A DNA stretch of 22,919 bases from IMG/VR virus record IMGVR_UViG_3300031368_000016, positions 1 through 22,919 of that record; one strand, given 5' to 3'. Position numbers and translations under genes: made by a program. Origin of the DNA: a virus. The notes beneath the pieces are model-generated. The model had not been told where the DNA came from and searched no databases. It saw only the letters and a list, made by a program, of their open reading frames with translations. Below, in pieces: positions 1-6,156 of the stretch. Every line of letters begins with the position of its first letter. The stretch's first letter is position 1.

Positions 1-952
1 TGACCTGGAAAGCGATCTTATCGAACCGACGTCGCAGGTCATCTTGATTCTTAAACCGGACCACTTGTTTCTGGTGGAACCCGCCCATTTCAGCGTACTG
101 CGCCCGGAACGATGTGAACGATGTTCCATAGATGCCTTTATCCAGCGCACGGAATTGACCGTACACATCAAGCGGCGAGTGAGGCATTGGCGTCCCGGTG
201 AGTCCGATCCTCTGCCTGGCGCGATCAGCGAGGCGTGAACAGAACCGGCTTGCCACGCCACCAGGGGCTTTCAGCTTGTGGACTTCGTCAAATACTATCA
301 AATCCCATTCGCTTTCAAGGCACCACTTCGCGAACGGCTGCCGCCATACAGCTTCATAATTGATAACTAAAACCGAACGCTTCTTCCGTACATCATTGAC
401 TTTTATATATGATTGTGCAGTTTCTAACCGCTTTGAAATCTTGTCATAATAAAGGATAAGTGGTTTAATATCGCTTATAGAATGTTTCCGGAACTCCCGA
501 TCCCAGACATTCAGGACAGAAACCGGACAGATAATCAGAACCTTCTGTATTGAAATATCATTATCGATCAGGTCTACAATCACTTTCGATTTACCTGTTC
601 CCATATCCATCGCGAGCATCGTTGCTGTTTGATCTTTGGCAAACCAATAAGCACGGAGTTGATGTTCCCATGGCTTGATCTTCGATTTGATTTCTTTGAG
701 ATTGGATGTCTCTCTCATTTCTTTGCGCTGTATGGCAAGCAGAGCCATTTCATAGATTTCATTATCAATTAGTTCGGTAAACGGCTCAAACTTTTCTATG
801 ACGGTCTGAGCGGCAGTAGGTGTAAGCGGAAATTCCCATCGACGGCGCGCTTTATTCCACCGGCGCCCGGGGATGGATCGACAGATTTCCTTCAGGTTGA
901 ATGGTGTCTTGGCAACGATAACACCGCTATCGACATAGACTTTAGTCAGCAT
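1..952 (-). CDS. HARP/SNF2-type DNA helicase, N-terminal part (runs off the left edge)
   Basis: The frame is open from ATG at 950-952 to the window edge, giving 317 visible residues. A basic N-terminal stretch (about residues 1-60, with GRRWNKARRRWEF) resembles HARP-like domains that precede SNF2 motors. The ATPase core follows: Walker A GTGKS at 118-122, a DEVH motif II box at 222-225, and motif III LTGTP at 251-255. The second RecA-like lobe lies outside the window. In the SNF2 superfamily these motifs bind and hydrolyse ATP to translocate on duplex DNA; in phages such proteins sit in replication or recombination modules. AGGAAG precedes the ATG, which overlaps the upstream gene by 11 bases, so translation is probably coupled. 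Family assignment is firm; the exact role in phage DNA metabolism is inferred. Confidence 0.9.
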   Translation of the reverse strand, partial: MLTKVYVDSGVIVAKTPFNLKEICRSIPGRRWNKARRRWEFPLTPTAAQTVIEKFEPFTELIDNEIYEMALLAIQRKEMRETSNLKEIKSKIKPWEHQLRAYWFAKDQTATMLAMDMGTGKSKVIVDLIDNDISIQKVLIICPVSVLNVWDREFRKHSISDIKPLILYYDKISKRLETAQSYIKVNDVRKKRSVLVINYEAVWRQPFAKWCLESEWDLIVFDEVHKLKAPGGVASRFCSRLADRARQRIGLTGTPMPHSPLDVYGQFRALDKGIYGTSFTSFRAQYAEMGGFHQKQVVRFKNQDDLRRRFDKIAFQV

Positions 953-1400
953 TAGCTTCTTCCTGAAATTCAGGACAGTCAACCTTGACAAGCTCATAAA
1001 CTTTCTTGGTAACTTCCTTGTATTCAACCTTGCAACCTTTTGGATCATATCCTATAAGGTGAATATAATATGGATGATTCCAAATTGCGTGTAAAAAATA
1101 AAGCTTTCCAGTATCTTCGTCTAAACAAGAATCATATTTAGGATGATAATCTAATACATCCCCAATCAGTTGGAGCATCTCAAAAAAATCATCTTTTGTG
1201 GAATCCTGCTTAAATACGTGGATTTTATTATTCCACAGATGATTCACCGCAATAAGTATTTGAATAAACCAACCACGTTTTTCAATCTCCTCACCAATTC
1301 GCCGATAAAAATCCAGTAAATCAATTTTGAATTGATGTAAAGATTCTATCCTACGATCAATCTCTTCAGCCCATTCAGGCTTTAGTTCTACCTTACCCAT
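942..1400 (-). CDS. Hypothetical early protein, 152 residues
   Basis: I do not recognise a family. The protein begins with a charged helical segment (GKVELKPEWAEEIDRRIESL), continues with an amphipathic helical region to about residue 60, and has an aromatic C-terminal half rich in Trp, Tyr and His (residues 95-125, including HAIWNHPYYIHL). No signal peptide or membrane segment is evident. A strong AGGAGAGG site lies just upstream of the ATG, and the start overlaps the end of the preceding gene by 8 bases. It sits directly before the helicase in the early operon, so a role in early takeover or DNA metabolism is possible but only by position. Confidence 0.75.
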   Translation of the reverse strand: MGKVELKPEWAEEIDRRIESLHQFKIDLLDFYRRIGEEIEKRGWFIQILIAVNHLWNNKIHVFKQDSTKDDFFEMLQLIGDVLDYHPKYDSCLDEDTGKLYFLHAIWNHPYYIHLIGYDPKGCKVEYKEVTKKVYELVKVDCPEFQEEANAD

Positions 1401-1593
1401 TATACCTCTCCTTCATATCGGGTTTCAGTACTCCAATCCGAACCACGCGGGGCTCCCCGGCGTGCGTACAGCGGACACTTAATTGCGGAAGAATTACATT
1501 GGCATAATCCCGTAACTCTTCGCGCGGGATCGGCTTATCGTAATCTTCAACCTCAATTGAAACCTGTATCCGGTATTCATAACTCGTCATCAT
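1393..1593 (-). CDS. Hypothetical early protein, 66 residues
   Basis: Small soluble protein with no family I recognise. It starts ATG-ATG, so the second Met at 1590 is an equally possible start; GAGG lies about 11 bases before the first. The composition alternates beta-prone segments (YRIQVSIEVEDYD, VVRIGVLKP), and two Cys/His residues occur near RCTHAG. It overlaps the next gene by 8 bases and follows the HTH gene by only a few bases, so it belongs to the same polycistronic message. Confidence 0.65.
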   Translation of the reverse strand: MMTSYEYRIQVSIEVEDYDKPIPREELRDYANVILPQLSVRCTHAGEPRVVRIGVLKPDMKERYNG

Positions 1594-1597
1594 GAGA

Positions 1598-1969
1598 TTA
1601 TTTCCTCACCAAGATTTGCGCGACACGTTTGATCTCGCGCGGTATTCGATAAACCCCGGGCGTTCCGGCAATCACAATCGCCATCCCCCGGATGTCGTAA
1701 TCGGTCAAGTGTACCCAGTTGTCATGAAAATAGTTCACCATGTTTTCAATATGTGCTTCCAGCATTGATGCATATCGGCTTGAGCGTTCGGGGTCGCGTG
1801 ATTTACAAGTTGTGATGTCTACACTGGATTTTGAGACCCCGATGATTTCCGCTATAATCCTGTTACTCAAGCCATACTTATTACGGACATCACGTAATTC
1901 CAGCTTCTCATCCGGTGTTACATCACCAGGCAAGCCGATAAAATGTGTGTCGATAAAGTGTTTATCCAT
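1598..1969 (-). CDS. Putative helix-turn-helix DNA-binding protein, 123 residues
   Basis: The open frame extends upstream to 2059, but the ATG at 1969 has AAGGA about 7 bases upstream and hardly overlaps the previous gene, so I choose it; ATG at 1984 is the alternative. Residues around RNKYGLSNRIIAEIIGVSKSSV form a plausible helix-turn-helix, with the turn at IIGVS and recognition helix at KSSVD. The C-terminal part (IRGMAIVIAGTPGVYRIP) is beta-rich and unassigned. In the early operon such a protein could act as a transcriptional regulator, but no operator was identified, so this is inference from one motif. Confidence 0.65.
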   Translation of the reverse strand: MDKHFIDTHFIGLPGDVTPDEKLELRDVRNKYGLSNRIIAEIIGVSKSSVDITTCKSRDPERSSRYASMLEAHIENMVNYFHDNWVHLTDYDIRGMAIVIAGTPGVYRIPREIKRVAQILVRK

Positions 1970-1973
1970 TGCG

Positions 1974-2306
1974 TTATCCTTCATTTTTGGATGCTTGCCA
2001 GAATCTCCAGCGGTTATCTTTGAATTCAAGCAGTGCAATATCACCGTTTGGATATTCAACCCAAACTTTCTCTTTAGATGCTTTCAGAACTTTCGCCTCA
2101 TTTCCAGCTATACAGGCTAAACAATCTGATTGCTGAATTTTATGAGAGCATGCAGGAACGATCCGCCCAGGACGTACTACCATCTCATTTATAATAACCA
2201 CAACTTCATCGGCACGCCGATCTGAGGCACGCCGATCTGAGGTACGCCAATCTGAGGTACGCCGATCTGAGGTACGCCAATCTGAGGCACGCCGATCTGA
2301 ACTCAT
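1974..2306 (-). CDS. Early protein with N-terminal pentapeptide repeats and a Cys/His cluster
   Basis: 110 residues. The ATG at 2306 overlaps the upstream stop as ATGA, which supports this start even though the first 32 residues are low complexity: repeats of SDRRA, SDRRT and SDWRT encoded by a 15-bp tandem repeat. The remaining part has CSHK...CLAC (C-x-H-x6-C-x2-C), a possible small zinc site, then a beta-rich C-terminus (VWVEYPNGDIALLEFKDNRW). I know no family with this arrangement. The alternative is a start at the internal Met in INEMVVRPG, which would leave the repeat untranslated; the ATGA coupling argues against that. The basic and acidic repeat could make a flexible arm. Confidence 0.65.
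   Translation of the reverse strand: MSSDRRASDWRTSDRRTSDWRTSDRRASDRRADEVVVIINEMVVRPGRIVPACSHKIQQSDCLACIAGNEAKVLKASKEKVWVEYPNGDIALLEFKDNRWRFWQASKNEG
2206..2300. repeat. 15-bp tandem repeat (coding, pentapeptide unit)
   Basis: Five complete units of TCTGAGGYACGCCRA run from 2221 to 2295, flanked by a degenerate unit at 2206-2220 and a partial one at 2296-2300. The variable bases alternate C/T and G/A. Because 15 is a multiple of three, changes in copy number keep the frame of the minus-strand gene and would add or remove SD[RW]R[AT] units at its N-terminus. Confidence 0.9.
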
Positions 2307-2581
2307 GATTGCTGCCGGATTGTTATACCTGGATGCAGATTATCCGGATCAAAAGGTTTGAACCTGTTCGAATCCAATTTAATTTGTCGCGTGAGTTCCT
2401 CACGCTCACCCCGCGCAAGGCGCTTACATTCTGATTTTGAGATTGGTTCACTAATCTCATCAGGTAAACGATATTTTAACAGACCGCCGACTAAAAGCTT
2501 ATATCCGCTTCGACCATCCTGATAGGTGATATGGTATGTCCACTCACCATCAGGCTTTTGGAAAACTTCAGTATTCAGCAT
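2303..2581 (-). CDS. Hypothetical early protein, 92 residues
   Basis: No family recognised. AGGAG lies 8 bases before the ATG, and the stop overlaps the next start as ATGA. The N-terminal half looks like a short beta-hairpin protein (EVFQKPDGEWTYHITYQDGR, then GYKLLVGGLLKYRLPDEI), and the C-terminal half is a charged helix (KSECKRLARGEREELTRQI) ending in a proline-rich tail. Soluble and probably cytoplasmic; it belongs to the early minus-strand operon. Confidence 0.7.
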   Translation of the reverse strand: MLNTEVFQKPDGEWTYHITYQDGRSGYKLLVGGLLKYRLPDEISEPISKSECKRLARGEREELTRQIKLDSNRFKPFDPDNLHPGITIRQQS

Positions 2582-2601
2582 TGTCCGATTCTCCTATTTG
2601 T

Positions 2602-2814
2602 TTAAGGTGTTATTGCCTCTTGTACAACTGATCTGAATACCATCGAAAACGGCATCAGACAGTTGAGAATGTCCAGAATATACTCAGCCCGAAAGTAAAA
2701 CCATTTCTGACCGGTCTTGACCGGTTGACCGCCCGCCTTAATAACCTCGTCCTTCATTTCAACCGGACAGCAGAAAACATCCGGTTTGCTGGTCCCATAA
2801 ATCTCGCGCTTCAC
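2602..2814 (-). CDS. Hypothetical early protein, 70 residues
   Basis: GTG start at 2812-2814 with a GGGGG tract 4 bases upstream. The sequence KPDVFCCPVEMKDEVIKAGGQPVKTGQKWFYF suggests a small alpha/beta protein; no known motif is present. It lies 38 bases after the upstream gene and 20 bases before the next. Because the start is non-ATG and the protein is short, I am moderately sure that it is real. Confidence 0.6.
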   Translation of the reverse strand: MKREIYGTSKPDVFCCPVEMKDEVIKAGGQPVKTGQKWFYFRAEYILDILNCLMPFSMVFRSVVQEAITP

Positions 2815-2848
2815 TTGACCCCCTTGTTTTGTTTACGACCTGATACCT

Positions 2849-2881
2849 TATATCATTGGACTGAGAAAAGGTGCAAACCTT
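2849..2881 (+). repeat. 33-bp perfect inverted repeat, copy 1
   Basis: This stretch is identical to the reverse complement of 3947-3979. It spans the stop codon and the last codons of the early coiled-coil gene. In the other copy the same bases encode YIIGLRKGANL in frame within a membrane protein, so that copy is more likely the source and this one the recipient. Confidence 0.95.
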
Positions 2882-3041
2882 CAATTTTCCTGATGCGTTT
2901 CTCTTGATCTTCAATTATATCGGCAAGGTATTCTATCATACTTTCAATAGATTCGCCATGCTGATATTCACTGGTATCGGAAAGATAATTTAATCCTTTA
3001 TGACAAGATTCCCGAATCCATTTTAATTGTTCTGCTTCCAT
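2853..3041 (-). CDS. Small coiled-coil early protein, first gene of the operon
   Basis: The frame opens at 3083, but the ATG at 3041 is preceded by AGGGAG and is the better start, giving 62 residues. The protein is almost wholly helical and charged, with a heptad-like C-terminal half (MIEYLADIIEDQEKRIRKIEGL). It is the first gene after the promoter at 3096-3125. Its last codons and stop lie inside a 33-bp inverted repeat shared with the 3' end of the gene at 3938-4249, so the ending GLHLFSVQ may have been created by that copy event. Function unknown. Confidence 0.65.
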   Translation of the reverse strand: MEAEQLKWIRESCHKGLNYLSDTSEYQHGESIESMIEYLADIIEDQEKRIRKIEGLHLFSVQ

Positions 3042-3095
3042 TGGAACTCCCTGATGGTGTATACTTTTGTGAACTGTGAACACTTATTACATATC

Positions 3096-3125
3096 AATAT
3101 AATATCGATCACAAGATAATGTCAA
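3096..3125 (-). promoter_or_regulatory. Sigma-70-like promoter for the early minus-strand operon
   Basis: Read on the minus strand, TTGACA occupies 3125-3120 and TATATT 3101-3096 with an 18-base spacer; TTATAT at 3102-3097 gives 17. The start point would be about 3089, some 48 bases before the ATG at 3041. Just inside the transcript is a direct repeat TGTGAAC-TGTGAAC (plus strand 3068-3081), a candidate operator. Confidence 0.75.
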
Positions 3126-3149
3126 GAGATTTTATAACTTTTTTACAAA

Positions 3150-3191
3150 GAAATTAAAATAATCAGGGCAACCAATCTCTCGGTTGCCCTG
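3150..3191 (-). terminator. Rho-independent-like terminator after the lysis genes
   Basis: A perfect 10-bp stem (CAGGGCAACC at 3164-3173 pairing with 3182-3191, 8-base loop) is followed on the minus strand by an AT-rich run, ATTATTTTAATTTC. It stands about 150 bases downstream of the endolysin stop and just before the early promoter, which is where a late-transcript terminator would be expected. The U run is interrupted, so efficiency may be moderate. The rest of the interval 3192-3347 shows no gene. Confidence 0.65.
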
Positions 3192-3347
3192 AAACGGGAG
3201 TGACAATGCCTTCGCATCTGTGATTAAGGCTATGCCCTCAACCACACCCGTCGAATTTAGCGCATAAACCGCCCTTCCTGACGATTCTAAGCCCTATCCT
3301 ATGTCCCGATATACCCTTACGTCAATAACCCCTTTAATTTATAATAC

Positions 3348-3902
3348 TTACGTAAAAGTCAGTCTTTTAGAAAGCCCTGTACGGCGATTATCGCTGGAAA
3401 CCCCTTGCTGTATTGACTTCGCAACCTGCTTCCTGAATACATCCATGTCGATATTCGGACAAGTCTTCGACCACAAGCCTTTCTGCAAGAGTTCATAGTG
3501 CCCTCTAATACATTCCACACCGGTCAATAGTGGAAAGTCCGGACTCTTGAAATATATTTCAGCAATCCGTACAAACGCATCGAACTGCTTCCGTGTGAAC
3601 TGTCGGCGCCCGATCATGCAAGTTCCAATGGACTCATGATTATGTCCTTTGCAGTGCGCACCCTGATACAATAGATCGCGACCACTGAAGCTCGCTCCAT
3701 CGAAATGGAAATCGGGTCGCTTATTTATCCATGCTTCATAGTCCCGGTAGCCGTTTGTGATAACATGGTGATAGCCGATGGTATCATAATTCCGGTCCGG
3801 GGCGGTATGCCACTCGGTTATCAATTTGACATTCCCATAGTAGGACGCCGAACAATGCAGGATCAGGTAACGAACATTTTGAAAATTTAGTGGAAGCATC
3901 AT
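3348..3902 (-). CDS. Endolysin, N-acetylmuramoyl-L-alanine amidase (Amidase_2 type)
   Basis: 184 residues. This family cleaves the amide bond between N-acetylmuramic acid and L-alanine in peptidoglycan, using a zinc ion. Visible hallmarks are LILHCSAS with ligand H16, IGYHHVI at 42-48, GAHCKGHNHESIGTCMIG at 81-98 (the family's GaH..N..siGi.liG block), H135 in GHYEL, and C148 in KTCPNID. The single catalytic domain fills the protein. There is no wall-binding domain and no signal peptide, so export would depend on a holin, for which the two upstream membrane proteins are candidates. AAGGTGGT precedes the ATG. This is the best-defined lysis gene here. Confidence 0.95.
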   Translation of the reverse strand: MMLPLNFQNVRYLILHCSASYYGNVKLITEWHTAPDRNYDTIGYHHVITNGYRDYEAWINKRPDFHFDGASFSGRDLLYQGAHCKGHNHESIGTCMIGRRQFTRKQFDAFVRIAEIYFKSPDFPLLTGVECIRGHYELLQKGLWSKTCPNIDMDVFRKQVAKSIQQGVSSDNRRTGLSKRLTFT

Positions 3903-3937
3903 ACCACCTTAATTTCTTATTTACCTCATTCAGAATT

Positions 3938-4249
3938 TTAGTCGTCAAGGTTTGCACCTTTTCTCAGTCCAATGATATAGTGATGCAGATGAATAAGGAT
4001 TTCATCTTCACCTGCTTCCCAAATACCTTTTCCCAGCGCTTTGCACATATACTTTGAACCGGCTTCACCATGCTTGACACCAAGTGCTTCAGCCGCAGGT
4101 CTGGTGCGTTTCCCCTTCGCCAATTTGATGATTTCCTTCACTATTCCAATTATAGTGACGGGTCCAATCTTCTTGCCTCCGAAGATGCCAATGAGAATAC
4201 CAAAGGCACCAGAAATAACTGGCAGGAAATCTCCGAGAAAATCAAACAT
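3938..4249 (-). CDS. Lysis-cassette membrane protein, possible holin
   Basis: 103 residues with AGGAG 7 bases before the ATG. The first 23 residues form a glycine-rich hydrophobic segment (FLPVISGAFGILIGIFGG), followed by another moderately hydrophobic stretch (GPVTIIGIVKEIIKL) and a basic, soluble C-terminal domain (KGKRTRPAAEALGVKHGEAG). It sits between the XhlA-like protein and the amidase, so a holin or a regulator of lysis is plausible, but I recognise no family. The 3' end contains one copy of the 33-bp inverted repeat. Confidence 0.7.
   Translation of the reverse strand: MFDFLGDFLPVISGAFGILIGIFGGKKIGPVTIIGIVKEIIKLAKGKRTRPAAEALGVKHGEAGSKYMCKALGKGIWEAGEDEILIHLHHYIIGLRKGANLDD
3947..3979 (-). 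repeat. 33-bp perfect inverted repeat, copy 2
   Basis: Reverse complement of 2849-2881 with no mismatch over 33 bases. It lies within the 3' part of the 103-residue membrane protein gene, read there as YIIGLRKGANL. The two copies bracket the endolysin gene and the early promoter, about 1.07 kb apart. Confidence 0.95.
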
Positions 4250-4250
4250 T

Positions 4251-4508
4251 TTAAACTCCTGTTAATAGTTTTACTCCAAGCAGAATGAGTGCAACCGTGA
4301 GTGACAATCCCCAACCCACTATAGCCCACATTCCTTTTGTCATACCGTTACGAAACGATGTATTTTCCTGAACGTCCGTTACAAGATTGTTCTTATAATC
4401 ACCGTTGCCGAAGAGAGCCGTGTGCATATCGTCAACCTTTAAGATAATGTTATCGAGCTTGTTCTCCAGTGCAACCATCTCCACCCGGCATTCTGTTTGA
4501 TCGGTCAT
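4251..4508 (-). CDS. XhlA-like coiled-coil membrane protein (putative holin accessory)
   Basis: 85 residues. The first 55 form a charged helix with coiled-coil character (RVEMVALENKLDNIILKVDDMHTAL), followed by one transmembrane segment at about 62-82 (MWAIVGWGLSLTVALILLGV) and a short tail. This layout matches XhlA-type phage proteins, small membrane-anchored coiled coils next to holin and endolysin genes. Ribosome site AAGGGA is 8 bases before the ATG. The gap to the next gene is a single base. Assignment rests on architecture and context, not on a catalytic motif. Confidence 0.7.
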   Translation of the reverse strand: MTDQTECRVEMVALENKLDNIILKVDDMHTALFGNGDYKNNLVTDVQENTSFRNGMTKGMWAIVGWGLSLTVALILLGVKLLTGV

Positions 4509-4513
4509 TGTGT

Positions 4514-4675
4514 TTATCCCTTTCTCCCAGTACCTTTGCCTTTACCGCCGCCAGAACCGTGACCGGGTCCACCTTTAGTGCAACCGCCTTTATTCTGATT
4601 TAGGCGGTTACCACCCGCAGCCAACAGCCTGAATACCGGCTTATCCGATCCCCAAAGCGTATATCCTGTTATCAT
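4514..4675 (-). CDS. Glycine-rich small ORF, 53 residues
   Basis: An ATG at 4673-4675 opens a 53-residue frame ending at TAA 4514-4516, five bases before the XhlA-like gene. It begins MITGYTLWGSDKPVFRLLAAGG and ends in a Gly/Lys-rich tail (GGPGHGSGGGKGKGTGRKG). The ribosome site is weak (only AAAG). Without it, the stretch 4509-4677 would be a long gap in a packed operon, which is the main argument for a gene. No homologue recognised; the basic tail could bind nucleic acid, but this is speculation. Confidence 0.45.
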   Translation of the reverse strand: MITGYTLWGSDKPVFRLLAAGGNRLNQNKGGCTKGGPGHGSGGGKGKGTGRKG

Positions 4676-4791
4676 CTTTGGTTTTCTTTAATTATTTTCA
4701 ATTTTACTGCATTTTTATTGAAAAACACTTGCGTATTACTTGCATATATATTACATTTACCCTTGAAATCAATCACGAAAGGAATTTAATA

Positions 4792-5067
4792 ATGCGTTTA
4801 TCCCCTTGGAAACACCCCGAAACCGGCAAAATAAGAATATACATTAACGACTTTGACACCGCCGGTCTGAAAATCTGGATTGCAAAGTCCGATAATTTCG
4901 AAGATCGCGACTGGGACTTCTACCATTCTGGCTATCCAGAATTTATCCATTCATTGAATCATCCGGAAATGACATCCTGGGACGGAGTTGCCGAAGATGT
5001 CGTTAAAGAATTCAAACTCGAAGGTAAATCCTTCGATGATATAATCAAATTAGCAAAAGGAGCTTAA
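4792..5067 (+). CDS. Plus-strand accessory gene 1, hypothetical 91-residue protein
   Basis: One of only three convincing plus-strand genes in the window. The ATG at 4792 is preceded by AAGGAA; the open frame extends further upstream but without a ribosome site. The protein opens with RLSPWKHPETGKIRIYINDFD and is aromatic and acidic in the middle (DNFEDRDWDFYHSGYPEF), with a helical C-terminus (VAEDVVKEFKLEGKSFDDIIKLAKG). No family recognised. AT-rich upstream DNA with TTGAAA at 4718 and TATATT at 4747 could be a weak promoter, although the spacing is not ideal. It forms a pair with the HTH gene one base downstream, so a toxin-antitoxin, immunity or regulatory role is possible. Confidence 0.7.
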   Translation: MRLSPWKHPETGKIRIYINDFDTAGLKIWIAKSDNFEDRDWDFYHSGYPEFIHSLNHPEMTSWDGVAEDVVKEFKLEGKSFDDIIKLAKGA

Positions 5068-5068
5068 A

Positions 5069-5467
5069 GTGAAAGCTCACCTCAAAAAACGTGGTTCACA
5101 AATCGTCAGAATCACTCACAATGGCGCTGAACAACATCTAATTAAACCTTCCACTCGTGATATTGCCCGCGAAATTTGCGCAAAATTCAACGCGTTGCCG
5201 CCACAAGAACGCTATAATATCAAGGATGGGATTGAAAGGTTAAAACAAATTCGCGACGAAGTTGAAGCCAATCCGTCACCTTGGATCTCAAAAATCCAGT
5301 CGATTTCAAAGAGACTGGCGCTAAGTCTTGGAATCCCAAAATGCTCTCCAGACCTGCTTGCCAAGCATTTCGGAGTCGATCAAAGTACAATATGGCGCTG
5401 GCTCGAAGGTCAAACGCCTACCATTAACCACCAGCTTCTCATTGTCGAAATAGATAAAAAATTATAA
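5069..5467 (+). CDS. Plus-strand accessory gene 2, HTH protein
   Basis: 132 residues from a GTG at 5069, with AAAGGAG about 6 bases upstream and one base after the stop of gene 1. The C-terminal part has a clear helix-turn-helix: LLAKHFGVDQSTIWRWLEGQ at about residues 96-115, followed by TPTINHQ. The N-terminal third is beta-rich (RGSQIVRITHNGAEQHL), and the middle is a long charged helix with KDGIERLKQIRDEVEANP. Opposite orientation to the phage operons and its own start region mark it as a moron-like cassette. It could repress its own pair or phage genes; the target is unknown. Confidence 0.7.
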   Translation: MKAHLKKRGSQIVRITHNGAEQHLIKPSTRDIAREICAKFNALPPQERYNIKDGIERLKQIRDEVEANPSPWISKIQSISKRLALSLGIPKCSPDLLAKHFGVDQSTIWRWLEGQTPTINHQLLIVEIDKKL

Positions 5468-5475
5468 CCTGAAAA

Positions 5476-5805
5476 CTACTTGAATCCCCTCAAGATTACC
5501 TTTATACTAAGACCTACAGTGTTACTGAAAATATCAGTAGTATCCCAACCTCTTGGATCAAAAAGACTATGTTCTTTGAACACTTCATCAGCAACTTCCC
5601 AGAGAATCCCGAGAGCAAAAGTAATTCCGATTGACCAAAAGAAAGGAACTCCAAACTGTTCCCAAACATCAGCAAGCATATAACTGCCGCTCATGTGTAA
5701 TAATGAATACTGATCGAACTGGTTAAATAGTCTATCACAATGTCCAATGCTACTTGTAATAAGGAGAAGAAAGATAATAAGAAGACATTTTGTCAAGAAA
5801 CTCAT
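5476..5805 (-). CDS. Small membrane protein, YfiM/DUF2279-like
   Basis: Starting at the ATG at 5805 gives 109 residues with a hydrophobic N-terminal signal or anchor (FLTKCLLIIFLLLITSSIG) at the very start; the open frame begins at 5850 but would put a charged stretch before it. After it come HMSGSYMLADVWEQFG, a second hydrophobic segment (FFWSIGITFALGILWEV) and DEVFKEHSLFDPRGWDTTDIFSNTVG. The spaced H...E...D...D..N..G pattern resembles YfiM/DUF2279-type envelope proteins, whose activity is not established. It ends convergently with the plus-strand cassette 9 bases away. Likely envelope located; a lysis or exclusion role is only a guess. Confidence 0.6.
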   Translation of the reverse strand: MSFLTKCLLIIFLLLITSSIGHCDRLFNQFDQYSLLHMSGSYMLADVWEQFGVPFFWSIGITFALGILWEVADEVFKEHSLFDPRGWDTTDIFSNTVGLSIKVILRGFK

Positions 5806-5818
5806 GGAACCATACGTC

Positions 5819-5929
5819 CTATCTCTTCCTCGATGCAGCATTAGCACCAAGAGTAAACCACATTATTGTGAAGGTCAGTAGGATACTCAAAAGTGCTGTT
5901 ACGAAAATTTTCAGTATCCCGTTTTTCAT
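5819..5929 (-). CDS. Single-pass membrane micro-protein, 36 residues
   Basis: An ATG at 5927-5929 opens 36 codons ending at TAG 5819-5821. The sequence is MKNGILKIFVTALLSILLTF followed by TIMWFTLGANAASRKR: a basic N-terminus, one transmembrane helix and a basic tail. The start overlaps the stop of the preceding micro-gene as ATGA, and the next gene starts 13 bases downstream, the same coupling used elsewhere in this genome. A holin-like or other small membrane function is possible. Too short for confident calling. Confidence 0.5.
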   Translation of the reverse strand: MKNGILKIFVTALLSILLTFTIMWFTLGANAASRKR

Positions 5930-5967
5930 TTGCCTAACTTTTCTGAAAACAACATTTGGATTTCCTT

Positions 5968-5997
5968 GATTTTCGACGTTTCTGGCACAGTATTTGA
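5968..5997 (+). repeat. 30-bp direct repeat, copy A
   Basis: Matches 6035-6064 at about 25 of 30 positions, sharing the core GTTTCTGGCA and AGTATTTGA. On the minus strand it encodes SNTVPETSKI, part of the internally duplicated micro-gene. It could instead be an operator pair. Confidence 0.75.
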
Positions 5998-6034
5998 AAC
6001 GCCAACTTTATGTAATTTAGTTAATTCCAGTATT

Positions 6035-6064
6035 GATTTTTAGTGTTTCTGGCATAGTATTTGA
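6035..6064 (+). repeat. 30-bp direct repeat, copy B
   Basis: Second copy of the repeat at 5968-5997, offset by 67 bp. On the minus strand it encodes SNTMPETLK. The offset is not a multiple of three, which agrees with the one-base frameshift proposed between the copies. Confidence 0.75.
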
Positions 6065-6156
6065 CATTTCGATTCTGCTGAATACCCTGTATATAACGTC
6101 AAATAATTCGATGTTCGGATTTAATTCTTTATTTATCAATCTGTTATAAGTTTGTG

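Larger units (their letters stand above)
5926..6067 (-). pseudogene. Frameshifted micro-gene with internal duplication
   Basis: Minus strand: ATG at 6065-6067 starts MSNTMPETLK and soon stops. Skipping one base in the AAAAA run near 6038 continues as SILELTKLHKVGVSNTVPET and then SKIKEIQMLFSEKLGK, ending in a TGA that overlaps the next ATG. The two halves align with each other (SNT[MV]PET.K, then a helix ending K.G), so the product is about 46 residues made of two repeats of about 22. Either the gene is broken by a one-base insertion, or the A run causes slippage. No clear ribosome site is seen. Function unknown. Confidence 0.45.

Noticed and set aside
44-238. Plus-strand 64-codon frame at the left edge
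   Set aside because: It is opposite the helicase gene, whose motifs are unambiguous.
2206-2300. CRISPR array
   Set aside because: Units are 15 bp with no spacers, and they encode an in-frame pentapeptide repeat.
5460-5480. Bidirectional terminator between the convergent genes
   Set aside because: No hairpin with a T run is visible in the few bases between the two stops.
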